Shown: in pieces, positions 18,976 through 27,668 of the stretch
How the letters are laid out: each line of letters opens with the position of its first letter
Position numbering within the stretch: position 1 is the first letter of the stretch
NCBI RefSeq assembly: GCF_000284295.1
Contig: NC_017093.1
Span: forward strand, 5,642,001-5,706,000
From: Actinoplanes missouriensis 431
GTDB taxonomy: Bacteria > Actinomycetota > Actinomycetes > Mycobacteriales > Micromonosporaceae
Length of the DNA: 64,000 nt
Reading direction: 5' to 3'
Notes under the pieces: generated by a model
Told to the model about the DNA's origin: nothing
The model's database searches: none
What the model saw: only the letters and a program-made list of their open reading frames with translations
Program-made: the position numbers and the translations under genes

Positions 18976-20259
18976 TCACGGGCGAGGGGCCGCCGTCACC
19001 GGAGCGAAGCGCTGTGCTGCTGACAACGTCCTCGTCGACCACCGCATGGCGTCCAGGAACGGCCCGGCCAGGTCCCCGGCCCCCCACTCGCCGGCACCGT
19101 AGGCACGGACCGCGCGCAGCACCTCGCCCAACCGGCCCGCGCCCGTGGTCAGCGCGTCCGACACATCCTCCGACAGCGGCAGCTGCTCCACCATGGCGGC
19201 CGGCGTCATCGCCATCAGCTCGGCCATCCCGTTGATCAGGCCGGCCACGAACGCGGCGGCCGGGTCGGCGCCGAAGCGGGGGGCGACGGTCTCGCAGAGG
19301 CGGGCCTGGGTGAGCGCGGTCAGCAGCTGCTCCTCCGGGGCCTCGCCACCGACGTCGTCGACGACCATCAGCGTGGCCCAGCGGCGGATGTGGGTCAGGC
19401 CGATCAGCATGATCGCCTGGCGGACCGAGGAGACCCGGCTGACGACGCCGGCCGCGACCGAGTTGCTGACCCGCAGGACGCGCATGGCCAGGGCCGGGTC
19501 GCTGGCGATGATCGCGGTGACCTTGTCGAGGCGCACGTCGGGGTGCATCAGGGCGGCCACCAGTTCGAGGCGGCGCATCCGGGACGGGGAGAGGCTGGGC
19601 GTGCTGAGCACCTGGGGACGGCTCAACGCGTACCCCTGGCGCAGTTCCATGCCGTAGCGGTCGGCGATGGCGACCTGTTCGGCGGTCTCCAGGCGTTCGG
19701 CGACGATCTGCAGGCCGGGGTGCCGCCGGATCTCGGCGACGAGCCGGTCGAGGTTGCTCAGGTCGCCGTCGAGGAGGTCGAGTTTCACGTACGAGGCGAT
19801 GCCGAGCAACTGTTCGTGCCCGGAGCCCCAGACGAAGTCGTCGAGGGCGATCCGGTACCCGGCCTCGGCGAGCGCGGTGATCCCGGCGATCACCTCCTCG
19901 TCGATCTCCACGGTCTCCAGGATCTCCAGGACGACCTGTTCGGGGCCGAACGGCAGGGGGAGCCGCCCGGTCACGAACTCGCGGGTGAGGTTGATGAAGC
20001 ACGGCCGGTTGCCGGCCACCTCGGCGATGCCGAACTCGGTGAACGCGTTCACCATCACCGTGCTGGTGGCGTAGGTGTCCTGCCGCCCCGACTCGACGGC
20101 GTCCATGCGACCGCGGAAGAGCAGCTCGTAAGCCGCCACGACGCCCTTGGCGTCGAAGATCGGCTGACGGCCTACGTGCACGGCGTCCAACGTCGGGATT
20201 CCCACGTCGAGGCCATCGGCAGCAAAACGACCCAGTTGAGAAACCAGCGCAGGAAACAA
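18976..20259 (-). CDS. EAL-HDOD (YuxH-type) signalling protein
   Basis: A 427-residue cytoplasmic protein. Residues about 28-215 are an EAL-like domain beginning VGRQPIFD, with AYELLFRG where the catalytic motif should be (Glu-Leu-Leu instead of Glu-Ala-Leu), LEILETVEID, and ALDDFVWG in place of DDFGTG. Residues about 220-420 are an HDOD domain (DPALAMRVLRVSNS, SSVRQAIMLIGL). Such proteins usually do not hydrolyse cyclic di-GMP and act as regulators or binders. The start is uncertain: the longest frame begins with TTG at 20259, and GTG codons near residues 19 and 27 are possible. It may relate functionally to the broken diguanylate cyclase at 3.5 kb, the only other cyclic di-GMP gene here. 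Confidence 0.85.
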   Translation of the reverse strand: MFPALVSQLGRFAADGLDVGIPTLDAVHVGRQPIFDAKGVVAAYELLFRGRMDAVESGRQDTYATSTVMVNAFTEFGIAEVAGNRPCFINLTREFVTGRLPLPFGPEQVVLEILETVEIDEEVIAGITALAEAGYRIALDDFVWGSGHEQLLGIASYVKLDLLDGDLSNLDRLVAEIRRHPGLQIVAERLETAEQVAIADRYGMELRQGYALSRPQVLSTPSLSPSRMRRLELVAALMHPDVRLDKVTAIIASDPALAMRVLRVSNSVAAGVVSRVSSVRQAIMLIGLTHIRRWATLMVVDDVGGEAPEEQLLTALTQARLCETVAPRFGADPAAAFVAGLINGMAELMAMTPAAMVEQLPLSEDVSDALTTGAGRLGEVLRAVRAYGAGEWGAGDLAGPFLDAMRWSTRTLSAAQRFAPVTAAPRP

Positions 20260-20356
20260 AGTCGAAACGGAGGGTTCCTCACCCGGCCGCTCCCGTGCTC
20301 AGATGAGACGGCTCGGCTGAGACGGCCGTCACACACTGATGCAAAGGATCCACCGG

Positions 20357-21904
20357 ATGCTCAACCTCTCCGTACTCCTGGAGGACAGCGCCCGCCACCA
20401 CCCGGACCGCGCCGCCGTGGTGCTCGGTCCGCAGCGGCTGACGTATGCGCAGGTGAACGCCGCGGCCAACCAGGTCGCCGGTCTGCTCGCCGCTCGCGGT
20501 ATCCGACCCGGTGACAAGGTGGCGCTCTCCTGCCCCAACCTGCCGTACTTCCCGATCGTCTACTACGGGATCCTGAAGGCGGGCGCGGTCGTCGTGCCGC
20601 TGAACGTGCTGCTCAAGGGCCGCGAGATCGCCTACCACCTGAGGGACTCCGAGGCGAAGGCGTACTTCTGCTTCCAGGGCACCCCGGAGCTGCCGATGGG
20701 CGCCGAGGGCTGGGCCGGTTTCGGCGAGACCGAGGGCGCCGAGCACTTCTTCCTGATCACCGCGGACCCGGCGGCCGCCTCGACGGTCGAGGGCGCCGAG
20801 ACGCTCGGGCAGGCCCTGGCCGGCCAGAGCCCGGTCTTCGAGACCGTGCAGCGGGCCGAGACCGACCCCGCGGTCATCCTCTACACCAGCGGCACCACCG
20901 GGCAGGCCAAGGGCGCCGAGCTGTCCCACGCGAACCTGGTGTTCAACGCGCTGACCTGTAACCGCCTCTTCGGCACGCAGCCGGCCACCGACACCCACCT
21001 GCTGGTGCTCCCGCTGTTCCACTCGTTCGGCAGCACGGTGAACATGAACGCCGGTTTCGCCACCGCCTCGACGCTGGTGCTGCTGCCCCGCTTCGACGCC
21101 GACCAGGCGGTCGCGCTCCTGCAGAGCGAGAACGTGACGTTCTTCGCGGGCGTGCCGACGATGTACTGGGGCCTGCTGAACGCGCTGAAGGAGGGCGTGG
21201 ACGTCGACCGGATCGCCGGCAACATGCGGGTCGCGGTCTCCGGCGGGTCCAGCCTCCCGGTGGAGATCATCAAGGCGGTCAAGGAGCGGTTCGGCGTGAC
21301 GATCCTGGAGGGCTACGGCCTCTCCGAGACGTCGCCGGTCGCCACGTTCAGCGACCCGCACAGCGATCCCCGGCCGGGCTCGATCGGCATCCCGATCTGG
21401 GGTGTCGAGGTGAAGCTGATCGACGCCGACTGGAACACCGTCGACGGCATCGACGAGATCGGTGAGATCGCGATCCGCGGCCACAACATCATGCGGGGGT
21501 ACTACAACCGCCCCGAGGCCACCGCCGAGGTGATGAACAACGGGTGGTTCCGCACCGGTGACCTGGCCCGCCGTGACAAGGACGGCTTCTACTACATCGT
21601 CGACCGGGCCAAGGACATGATCATCCGGGGTGGCTTCAACGTCTACCCGCGGGAGATCGAGGAGGTCCTGCTCACCCACGAGGCGGTCTCCCTGGCCGCG
21701 GTGATCGGCGTGCCGCACCCGAGCCACGGCGAGGAGGTCAAGGCGTTCGTGATCCTCAAGCCGGACGCGTCGGCCACCGAGGAGGAGATCGTGGCCTGGA
21801 GCAGGGAGCAGATGGCGAGCTACAAGTACCCGCGGGTGGTGAGCATCGTCGACTCGCTGCCGATGACGGCGACCGGCAAACTGCTCAAGCGTGAACTGAA
21901 GTAA
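20357..21904 (+). CDS. Long-chain fatty-acid-CoA ligase (FadD-like, AMP-forming)
   Basis: 515 residues. It activates a fatty acid with ATP and CoA through an acyl-adenylate. Seen: P-loop-like YTSGTTGQAKG, VLPLFHSFG, GYGLSETSP, GWFRTGDLARRD, and the C-terminal GGFNVYPREIEEVL with the catalytic Lys in TGKLLKREL. Length and order are normal. I chose ATG 20357 because AAAGGAT lies nine bases upstream and the family starts MLNLS; an in-frame ATG at 20339 lacks a ribosome site. It stands alone, divergent from the EAL-HDOD gene across about 97 bases. Confidence 0.9.
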   Translation: MLNLSVLLEDSARHHPDRAAVVLGPQRLTYAQVNAAANQVAGLLAARGIRPGDKVALSCPNLPYFPIVYYGILKAGAVVVPLNVLLKGREIAYHLRDSEAKAYFCFQGTPELPMGAEGWAGFGETEGAEHFFLITADPAAASTVEGAETLGQALAGQSPVFETVQRAETDPAVILYTSGTTGQAKGAELSHANLVFNALTCNRLFGTQPATDTHLLVLPLFHSFGSTVNMNAGFATASTLVLLPRFDADQAVALLQSENVTFFAGVPTMYWGLLNALKEGVDVDRIAGNMRVAVSGGSSLPVEIIKAVKERFGVTILEGYGLSETSPVATFSDPHSDPRPGSIGIPIWGVEVKLIDADWNTVDGIDEIGEIAIRGHNIMRGYYNRPEATAEVMNNGWFRTGDLARRDKDGFYYIVDRAKDMIIRGGFNVYPREIEEVLLTHEAVSLAAVIGVPHPSHGEEVKAFVILKPDASATEEEIVAWSREQMASYKYPRVVSIVDSLPMTATGKLLKRELK

Positions 21905-21957
21905 CGGGAGGTTGCGCCGGTGTCGCACAGTGGAGGGTGGATGTTACGGAGGTCCGC

Positions 21958-23250
21958 TTGACCACAGCACTGGCGCAACGCCCCACCGCGGGCGGCCGTG
22001 GAGTCCTGCGCCGGGTCGGTCAGCTCCGGCACACCTCGCCCGGCCGCCTGCAACTGCTGCTCGTCGTCCTGCTGGTGCTCGGCGCGCTGACCGGCCTGGT
22101 CGCCGGGGTCACCGCGCAGTCCGCCGCGGGCGGCACCGCGGATCTGCGTGACCGGGCCCAGCCGCTGCTCGCCGAGGCGGAGACGGTCTACTCCGCCCTG
22201 GCCGAGGCGGACACCATCGCGGCGCAGGCGTTCCTCGCCGGCGGCTTGGAGCCACGCGAGCTCACACAGAGGTACGAGGAGCGCCTCGCCCAGGCGACCA
22301 CGGCTCTCACGGCGGCCTCACGGCGTACCCCGGAGGGAAGTGCCGCCGCCGAAGCGGTGCACGCCCTCGCGGCCGGGACCACCCGCTACGCCGCGCTCGT
22401 CGCCACCGCGCGCGCCGCCAACCGGCAGGGACTGCCGGTCGGCGCGTCCTACCTGACCACCGCGTCGGAGCTGAACCAGCGGACGCTGCAACCACAGGCG
22501 CAGGCGCTGTTCCAGTTCGCGAGCCGCGAGCTCGACGCGGGGTACGAGCAGGCACGCAGCTCCTGGTGGCTGATCCTGCTCCTGGTCCTGGTCGTCGGGC
22601 TGACCCTCGCGCTGGTCGGCACGCAGGTCTACCTGAGTCACGCCACCCGCCGCACATTCAACGTGCCGCTGGTCGCCGCGACGGCGCTGACCGTGCTGCT
22701 GATGGCCGCCACCGGCGTGCTCTTCGCGCTGCAGCGCGACCACCTGCGGGCCGCCGGTGAGGACGGCTCGGCCCCGGTGACCGCGCTCGCCGAGCGGCGC
22801 ATCCTGGCGTTGCGGGAGCGCGCCTCGGAGGCGCTGACCCTGGCCGCGCGGGGCGGCGACGACATGCACGAGGACGACTTCCGCGAGGCGCAGTCCCGGC
22901 TCACCTTCGACGACCGGGAGCTGCTCACCGAGGCGGCGCTGATGCACCAGGCCCGCGCGCAGCACGACGCCTATCTGCGGCTGCACGAGAAGGTGCGGGA
23001 GCTGGACGACAACGGCGACTACGACGCGGCGGTGAAACTGGCCGTCGGCACGGAGTCGACCGAGGCGTTCGCGGCGCTCACCGAGACCCTGGATCAGGCG
23101 CTCACGGCGCGCCGGGCGATCTTCGACGCCGAGATCCAGCACGCCGGGCGCGGCCTCGGCGCGCTGACCGTGCTGGCGCCGCTGCTCGCGCTGACGGTCT
23201 GCGTGCTGGCCGCGCTGGGACTGCGCGCCCGCCTGGAGGAGTACCGGTGA
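21958..23250 (+). CDS. GlnX-like four-helix membrane sensor protein
   Basis: 430 residues with four predicted membrane helices, at about 25-48, 193-215, 228-250 and 398-422, leaving two alpha-helical extracytoplasmic domains like those of methyl-accepting or histidine-kinase sensors (many Ala, Glu and Arg, heptad-like). This is the topology of mycobacterial GlnX, which links GlnH to PknG. Identification rests on topology and on position directly before glnH and pknG. TTG 21958 is preferred because GGAGG lies five bases upstream; GTG 21937 is in frame but without such a site. The stop overlaps the next start (GTGA, 23247-23250). Confidence 0.75.
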   Translation: MTTALAQRPTAGGRGVLRRVGQLRHTSPGRLQLLLVVLLVLGALTGLVAGVTAQSAAGGTADLRDRAQPLLAEAETVYSALAEADTIAAQAFLAGGLEPRELTQRYEERLAQATTALTAASRRTPEGSAAAEAVHALAAGTTRYAALVATARAANRQGLPVGASYLTTASELNQRTLQPQAQALFQFASRELDAGYEQARSSWWLILLLVLVVGLTLALVGTQVYLSHATRRTFNVPLVAATALTVLLMAATGVLFALQRDHLRAAGEDGSAPVTALAERRILALRERASEALTLAARGGDDMHEDDFREAQSRLTFDDRELLTEAALMHQARAQHDAYLRLHEKVRELDDNGDYDAAVKLAVGTESTEAFAALTETLDQALTARRAIFDAEIQHAGRGLGALTVLAPLLALTVCVLAALGLRARLEEYR

Positions 23251-24263
23251 TGCGACGGGGAGTGCCGGTGAGACGAGACGGAGCAGCGCGGAGGCGTACC
23301 CTCGCCGTGGCCGCGGGCTTGACCATGATCCTGGCCGCCGCCGGCTGCACGGACCCGGACCCCGGACCGGACGCCGCTCCCCCGCCGCCACCGGCCGCCG
23401 GGTCCACGCCCCGGTCCGCGCCGGCGAAACCGGCGTGCGACGCCCGCGCCAGCCTCCGGCCCGCGGGCGCCCTGCCCGCGCCGGGGAAGATGCCGGCCGG
23501 CGGCTATCTGGCCGCCATCCAGAAACGCGGCCGGCTGGTCCTCGGCACCAGCCAGGACAGCCCGCTGTTCAGCTCGCGCAACGCGTTCACCGGCCGGGTC
23601 GAGGGCTTCGACATCGACATGGGCCGGCTGATCGCCGCGGCGATCTTCGGCGATCCGGGGAAGCTGCAGATCAAGGTCATCCCGCACGCCGACCGCACCG
23701 CGGTGCTCTCCGGAGACGAGGGCGAGGAGGGCCAGCCGGACGCGGTCGACCTGGTGATCAACACGATGACCGCGAACTGCGCGCGCTGGCAGGAGGTCGA
23801 CTTCTCCACGGTCTACCTGGAGACCGGGCAGAAACTGCTGGTCGCCAAGGACTCGGCGGTGGACGGCCTGGACGACCTCGCCAAGCAGAAGGTCTGCGCC
23901 GCGGTCGGCTCCACCTCCCTGCAGAACCTGGAGAACGCCGCGTCGGACCCGGTCCCGGTGGCTCGCAACGGCTGGGGCGAGTGCCTCGTCGCGTTCCAGC
24001 AGAACGAGGTCGCCGCGATCTCCACCGACGACACGATCCTGGCCGGACTGGCTGCTCAGGACCCGTTCGCCAAGGTCGTCGGCGAACGGTTCACCGAGGA
24101 GCCGTACGCTGTCGCCGTCTCGAAGAGACACCCCGATCTGACCCGCTTCGTCAACGCCGTCCTGGAGCAGAGCCGCCGCGACGGCACCTGGAAGACCATC
24201 TATGACCGCTGGCTGGGCGCGCTGGGCCCGGCCCCGCAGCCACCGGCGGCGCGATACCGATGA
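23247..24263 (+). CDS. glnH: GlnH-like amino-acid-binding lipoprotein
   Basis: About 338 residues. Signal peptide with a lipobox ending LAAAGC (Cys34 with the GTG start; ATG 23250 would shift this by one), so it should be a membrane-anchored lipoprotein. The mature part is a family-3 solute-binding domain: GRLVLGTSQDSP, GFDIDMGRLIAAAIFG, VDLVINTMTANCARW (beginning near residue 168) and AAVGSTSLQNL. In mycobacteria GlnH binds Asp/Asn/Glu and signals through GlnX to PknG rather than feeding an ABC importer. No importer ATPase or permease lies here either, supporting that role. Overlapping starts and stops on both sides show translational coupling. Confidence 0.85.
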   Translation: MMRRGVPVRRDGAARRRTLAVAAGLTMILAAAGCTDPDPGPDAAPPPPPAAGSTPRSAPAKPACDARASLRPAGALPAPGKMPAGGYLAAIQKRGRLVLGTSQDSPLFSSRNAFTGRVEGFDIDMGRLIAAAIFGDPGKLQIKVIPHADRTAVLSGDEGEEGQPDAVDLVINTMTANCARWQEVDFSTVYLETGQKLLVAKDSAVDGLDDLAKQKVCAAVGSTSLQNLENAASDPVPVARNGWGECLVAFQQNEVAAISTDDTILAGLAAQDPFAKVVGERFTEEPYAVAVSKRHPDLTRFVNAVLEQSRRDGTWKTIYDRWLGALGPAPQPPAARYR

Positions 24264-25429
24264 CCGACCCCGCACTGACCCGGGCCGACACCGAGCTCGA
24301 GCGCCTGGAGAACGCCCTCACCGCGATGGCCGCGAACCTCGTCGAGCTCGACGAGAACCCGGACCGCAAGGAGCTGGGCGCCACCGCGCTGACCGGCCGG
24401 ACCGCTACCGCGTGGGCGGACGCCGAGGACGCCCTGGCCCGGCTCTGGCAGGGGCACCGGCAGCTCGGTGAGGTGATCGCGCAGGCCCGGGCGCTGCGCG
24501 GGCAGCGCCGGGTGGACGCGCAGGCCTACACCCGGCTCGTGCTGGGCGGCTCGATCACGCTCTCCACCAGCACGGTTCCGCTGGCGCAGCGCGGGCTGCT
24601 CGGCGCCGGCCAGGTCAGCACGGTCTGCTCCCCCGCCGATCTGCTCGCGGTGATGGAGTCCGCGTTCGCCACTGCGGTCGACGTGGTCGCCACCGCGGGC
24701 GAGCGGTGGCGCACGCTGCTGCCGGGCGCCGCCGACGCCGCGGCCGCGCTCGCCCACGCCCGGGCGCTGAGCGGGAGCGCGCTGCTGGACGACGCGGACC
24801 GCCTGCTCACCGCGTTCACCGGTGCCCTCGCCTCCGATCCGCTCAGCGCCGACCCCTCGGTGCTGGCCCGGGCCCGGGAGCTGATCGCGCGCGCCGACGC
24901 GGAACGCACCTCCGCCTCCGAGCTGCGCGCCTGGCTGGAGCAGCGGCTGCGCGACGCCAGGCAGCTCTGCGCCGAGATCGAGACCGCCGCCCGCGCGGCG
25001 GACGCTGCGCGGTCGGCGGCGGCCGGGCGTTTCCCCGAGCACACCCTCTCCCGGGTACGGGGTGAGGACCCGCGCACCGAACTGGCCGGCATCGACGCGC
25101 TCGCGGCCGCCGGACAGTGGCCGCTGATCGCGCCGCGGCTCACGACGTGGAACCGCCGGGCCACCGAGCGCCTGACCGCCCTGCGCGCCGCGGCCGCCCA
25201 CAACGCCGGGCTGCTGGCCGAGCGCAACGAGCTGCGCGGGCGGCTGGACGCGTACCGGGCGAAGGCGCTGCGCCGCGGGCTCGGCGAGGACGGCACGCTG
25301 ACGCCGCTCGCCGACGCCGCCCGGACCGCGCTCTACCAGGCGCCCTGTGACCTGAACGCGGCGCGGGCGGCCGTCGGCGCGTACCAGGAGGCGCTGTCCA
25401 CCACGATCGCTGCGAGGGATGCCCGGTGA
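24260..25429 (+). CDS. Uncharacterised helical protein of the PknG operon
   Basis: 389 residues, almost entirely alpha-helical by composition (Ala, Arg, Leu, Glu), with coiled-coil-like segments at about 10-45, 205-260 and 300-345. It has no signal peptide or membrane helix and only three or four Cys. I recognise no family and no catalytic motif. It is coupled by 4-base overlaps to glnH upstream and pknG downstream, so it is made with them. A scaffold or adaptor between the membrane sensor and the kinase is a reasonable guess from its position, not from any residue. It is not present between glnH and pknG in the mycobacterial arrangement known to me. Confidence 0.7.
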   Translation: MTDPALTRADTELERLENALTAMAANLVELDENPDRKELGATALTGRTATAWADAEDALARLWQGHRQLGEVIAQARALRGQRRVDAQAYTRLVLGGSITLSTSTVPLAQRGLLGAGQVSTVCSPADLLAVMESAFATAVDVVATAGERWRTLLPGAADAAAALAHARALSGSALLDDADRLLTAFTGALASDPLSADPSVLARARELIARADAERTSASELRAWLEQRLRDARQLCAEIETAARAADAARSAAAGRFPEHTLSRVRGEDPRTELAGIDALAAAGQWPLIAPRLTTWNRRATERLTALRAAAAHNAGLLAERNELRGRLDAYRAKALRRGLGEDGTLTPLADAARTALYQAPCDLNAARAAVGAYQEALSTTIAARDAR

Positions 25430-27657
25430 CCAGATGCCAGCGGAACTGCCCCGGCACGATCGAGGACGGGTACTGCGACACGTGCGGCATGGCCCCAGCG
25501 GCTGTTCCGGCCGCCGCGCCGGTCGCCGCCGCGCCGGCCGCCACACCGATGGTCGTCGCCGCGCCGTTCTCGGAGCCGACCACGCCCCGGCCCCGGGTGA
25601 ACGGGTCGGCCTCGCTGCGGTCGTCCTCGTCGGCGCTCTCCACCCGCACCGGTGGCAGCCGGACCAGCTCGCGCGCCCAGTCCCGGCGGCGCTTCGGCGG
25701 CGGGCTCGTGGAGATCGCGCCGCTGGTCCAGGCGGACCCGGCGACCGCCGTCATGGTGGCCGGCGAGGTGCCGGAATCAAAACGGTACTGCGCGAAGTGC
25801 GGCACCGCGGTGGGCCGCAGCCGGGGCGACCGTCCCGGCCGTACCTCCGGGTTCTGCGCCTCCTGCGGCGAGCCGTTCAACTTCACCCCGAAACTCGTCA
25901 AGGGCGACCTGGTCGCCGGCCAGTACGAGGTGGCCGGCCCGCTCGCCCACGGCGGTCTCGGCTGGATCTACCTGGCCGTCGACAAGAACGTCTCGGACCG
26001 CTGGGTGGTGCTCAAGGGCCTGCTGAACTCCGGTGACGAGGACGCGCTCGCCGCCGCGGTCGCCGAGCGCCGGTTCCTGGCCGAGGTCGAGCACCCGAAC
26101 ATCGTCAAGATCTACAACTTCGTGGAGCACGACGGCGCCGGGTACATCGTGATGGAGTACGTCGGCGGCAAATCCCTCAAGGACCTGCTCAAGGCGGCCG
26201 CCGCGCCGCTGCCGGTGGACCAGGCGCTGGCGTACGTCCTGGAGATCATGCCGGCGTTCGCCTACCTGCACGACCGGGGACTGATCTTCTGCGACTTCAA
26301 GCCGGACAACGTGATCCAGTCCGGCGACCAGATGCGGCTCATCGACCTCGGCGGGGTCGTGCACGTCGACGACCAGGAGGCCGCGATCTACGGGACCGTG
26401 GGCTACCAGGCGCCCGAGATGGCCGTCGCCGGGCCGTCCATCGCCTCGGACCTCTACACGATCGGCCGTACCCTCGCGGTTCTGACCACCGACTTCCGGG
26501 GCTATCAGAGCACGTTCAAGGAGAGCCTGCCGGACCGCGGCTCGTTCGACGTCTACATGCGGCACGAGTCGTTCTACCGGCTGATCGACCGGGCCACCCG
26601 GACCGACCCGGCCGAGCGGTTCGAGGACGCCGGCGAGATGGCCGACCAGATGCTCGGCGTGCTGCGCCAGGTGCTCGCGGCCGGCGGTGAGCCCCGGCCG
26701 GCGCCGTCCAAGCTGTTCACCGGGGAGATGCGCACCGACCCGCACTCGGACGGCGTGCGCTGGCAGGACCTGCCCACCCCGCTGATCGACCTCGGCGACC
26801 CGGCCGCCGCGTTCCTCGCCTCGGTCACCGTGACCGACCCGGCCGAGGTGCTCACGCTGCTCGGCAAGTCACCGCAGTACACCCTGGAGGTGCGGCTGCG
26901 GGAACTGCGGGCGCACATCGACCTCGGCGCGCGGACCGGCCGGTTCACCGAGGCCGCCACGTTCCGGGCGCTGCTCGCCGAGTCGGCCGGCCCCGACTGG
27001 CGGGTCGCCTGGTACGACGGCCTGCTCGCGCTCGCCACCGGCGACCACGCCCAGGCCCGCGCCCGGTTCGACGCGGTCTGGTCGGCGCTGCCCGGTGAGC
27101 TGGCGCCGCAGCTGGCGCTCGGTTTCACCGCCGAGCTGGCCGGTGATCTGGACGCCGCCTGCGAGCACTACGACGTGGTGAGCCGGACCGATCCGGCGTA
27201 CACCACGGCCGCCGCCGGGCTGGCCCGCTGCCGGCTGGCCGCCGGGGACCGGGCCGGGGCGGTGGAGGCGTACAACCGGGTGCCGGGCACCTCGTCGGCG
27301 TTCTCCGGCTCCCAGGTCGGGGCGATCCGCGCGCTGGTCCGGGCGCACCCGTCGGCCGCCGTCGACGTGGACGCGCTGACCACCGCCGCGCAGCTGATCG
27401 ACCGGCTCACGATGGAGGCGGCCCAGCTGGCGGCGCTCCGCGCGGAACTCCTGGAGCAGGCGCTGAGCGCGCTCGGCCGGGGCACGGCGGTGCCGGTCGC
27501 GGTGCTCGGGCGGTCCACCGGCGGGTTCGCCGGCGAGCGGGATGTGCGGTTCGCGCTGGAGGCCGCGTACCGGGAGATGGCCCGGGCCGCACACGGCCCG
27601 GAGAAGATCCGCCTGGTCGACCGGGCCAACGCGGCCCGGCCCCGGACGCGGACGTGA
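25426..27657 (+). CDS. pknG: PknG-type serine/threonine protein kinase with zinc ribbon, rubredoxin and TPR domains
   Basis: 743 residues. N-terminal zinc ribbon C4-x3-C8 / C17-x2-C20; Ala/Pro linker; rubredoxin-like C122-x2-C125 / C144-x2-C147; kinase domain about 160-410; then a TPR-like helical C-terminus, the PknG order. Kinase features: Gly loop AHGGLGW, Lys in VVLKGL, catalytic FCDFKPDN (no HRD Arg), metal site DLGG in place of DFG, and APEM. All match the divergent PknG motifs. In mycobacteria PknG phosphorylates the FHA protein GarA and controls 2-oxoglutarate/glutamate flux. The extra zinc ribbon before the rubredoxin domain resembles those of the two downstream proteins. GTG 25426 overlaps the previous stop. 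Confidence 0.95.
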   Translation: MTRCQRNCPGTIEDGYCDTCGMAPAAVPAAAPVAAAPAATPMVVAAPFSEPTTPRPRVNGSASLRSSSSALSTRTGGSRTSSRAQSRRRFGGGLVEIAPLVQADPATAVMVAGEVPESKRYCAKCGTAVGRSRGDRPGRTSGFCASCGEPFNFTPKLVKGDLVAGQYEVAGPLAHGGLGWIYLAVDKNVSDRWVVLKGLLNSGDEDALAAAVAERRFLAEVEHPNIVKIYNFVEHDGAGYIVMEYVGGKSLKDLLKAAAAPLPVDQALAYVLEIMPAFAYLHDRGLIFCDFKPDNVIQSGDQMRLIDLGGVVHVDDQEAAIYGTVGYQAPEMAVAGPSIASDLYTIGRTLAVLTTDFRGYQSTFKESLPDRGSFDVYMRHESFYRLIDRATRTDPAERFEDAGEMADQMLGVLRQVLAAGGEPRPAPSKLFTGEMRTDPHSDGVRWQDLPTPLIDLGDPAAAFLASVTVTDPAEVLTLLGKSPQYTLEVRLRELRAHIDLGARTGRFTEAATFRALLAESAGPDWRVAWYDGLLALATGDHAQARARFDAVWSALPGELAPQLALGFTAELAGDLDAACEHYDVVSRTDPAYTTAAAGLARCRLAAGDRAGAVEAYNRVPGTSSAFSGSQVGAIRALVRAHPSAAVDVDALTTAAQLIDRLTMEAAQLAALRAELLEQALSALGRGTAVPVAVLGRSTGGFAGERDVRFALEAAYREMARAAHGPEKIRLVDRANAARPRTRT

Positions 27658-27668
27658 AAGAGGCAACG

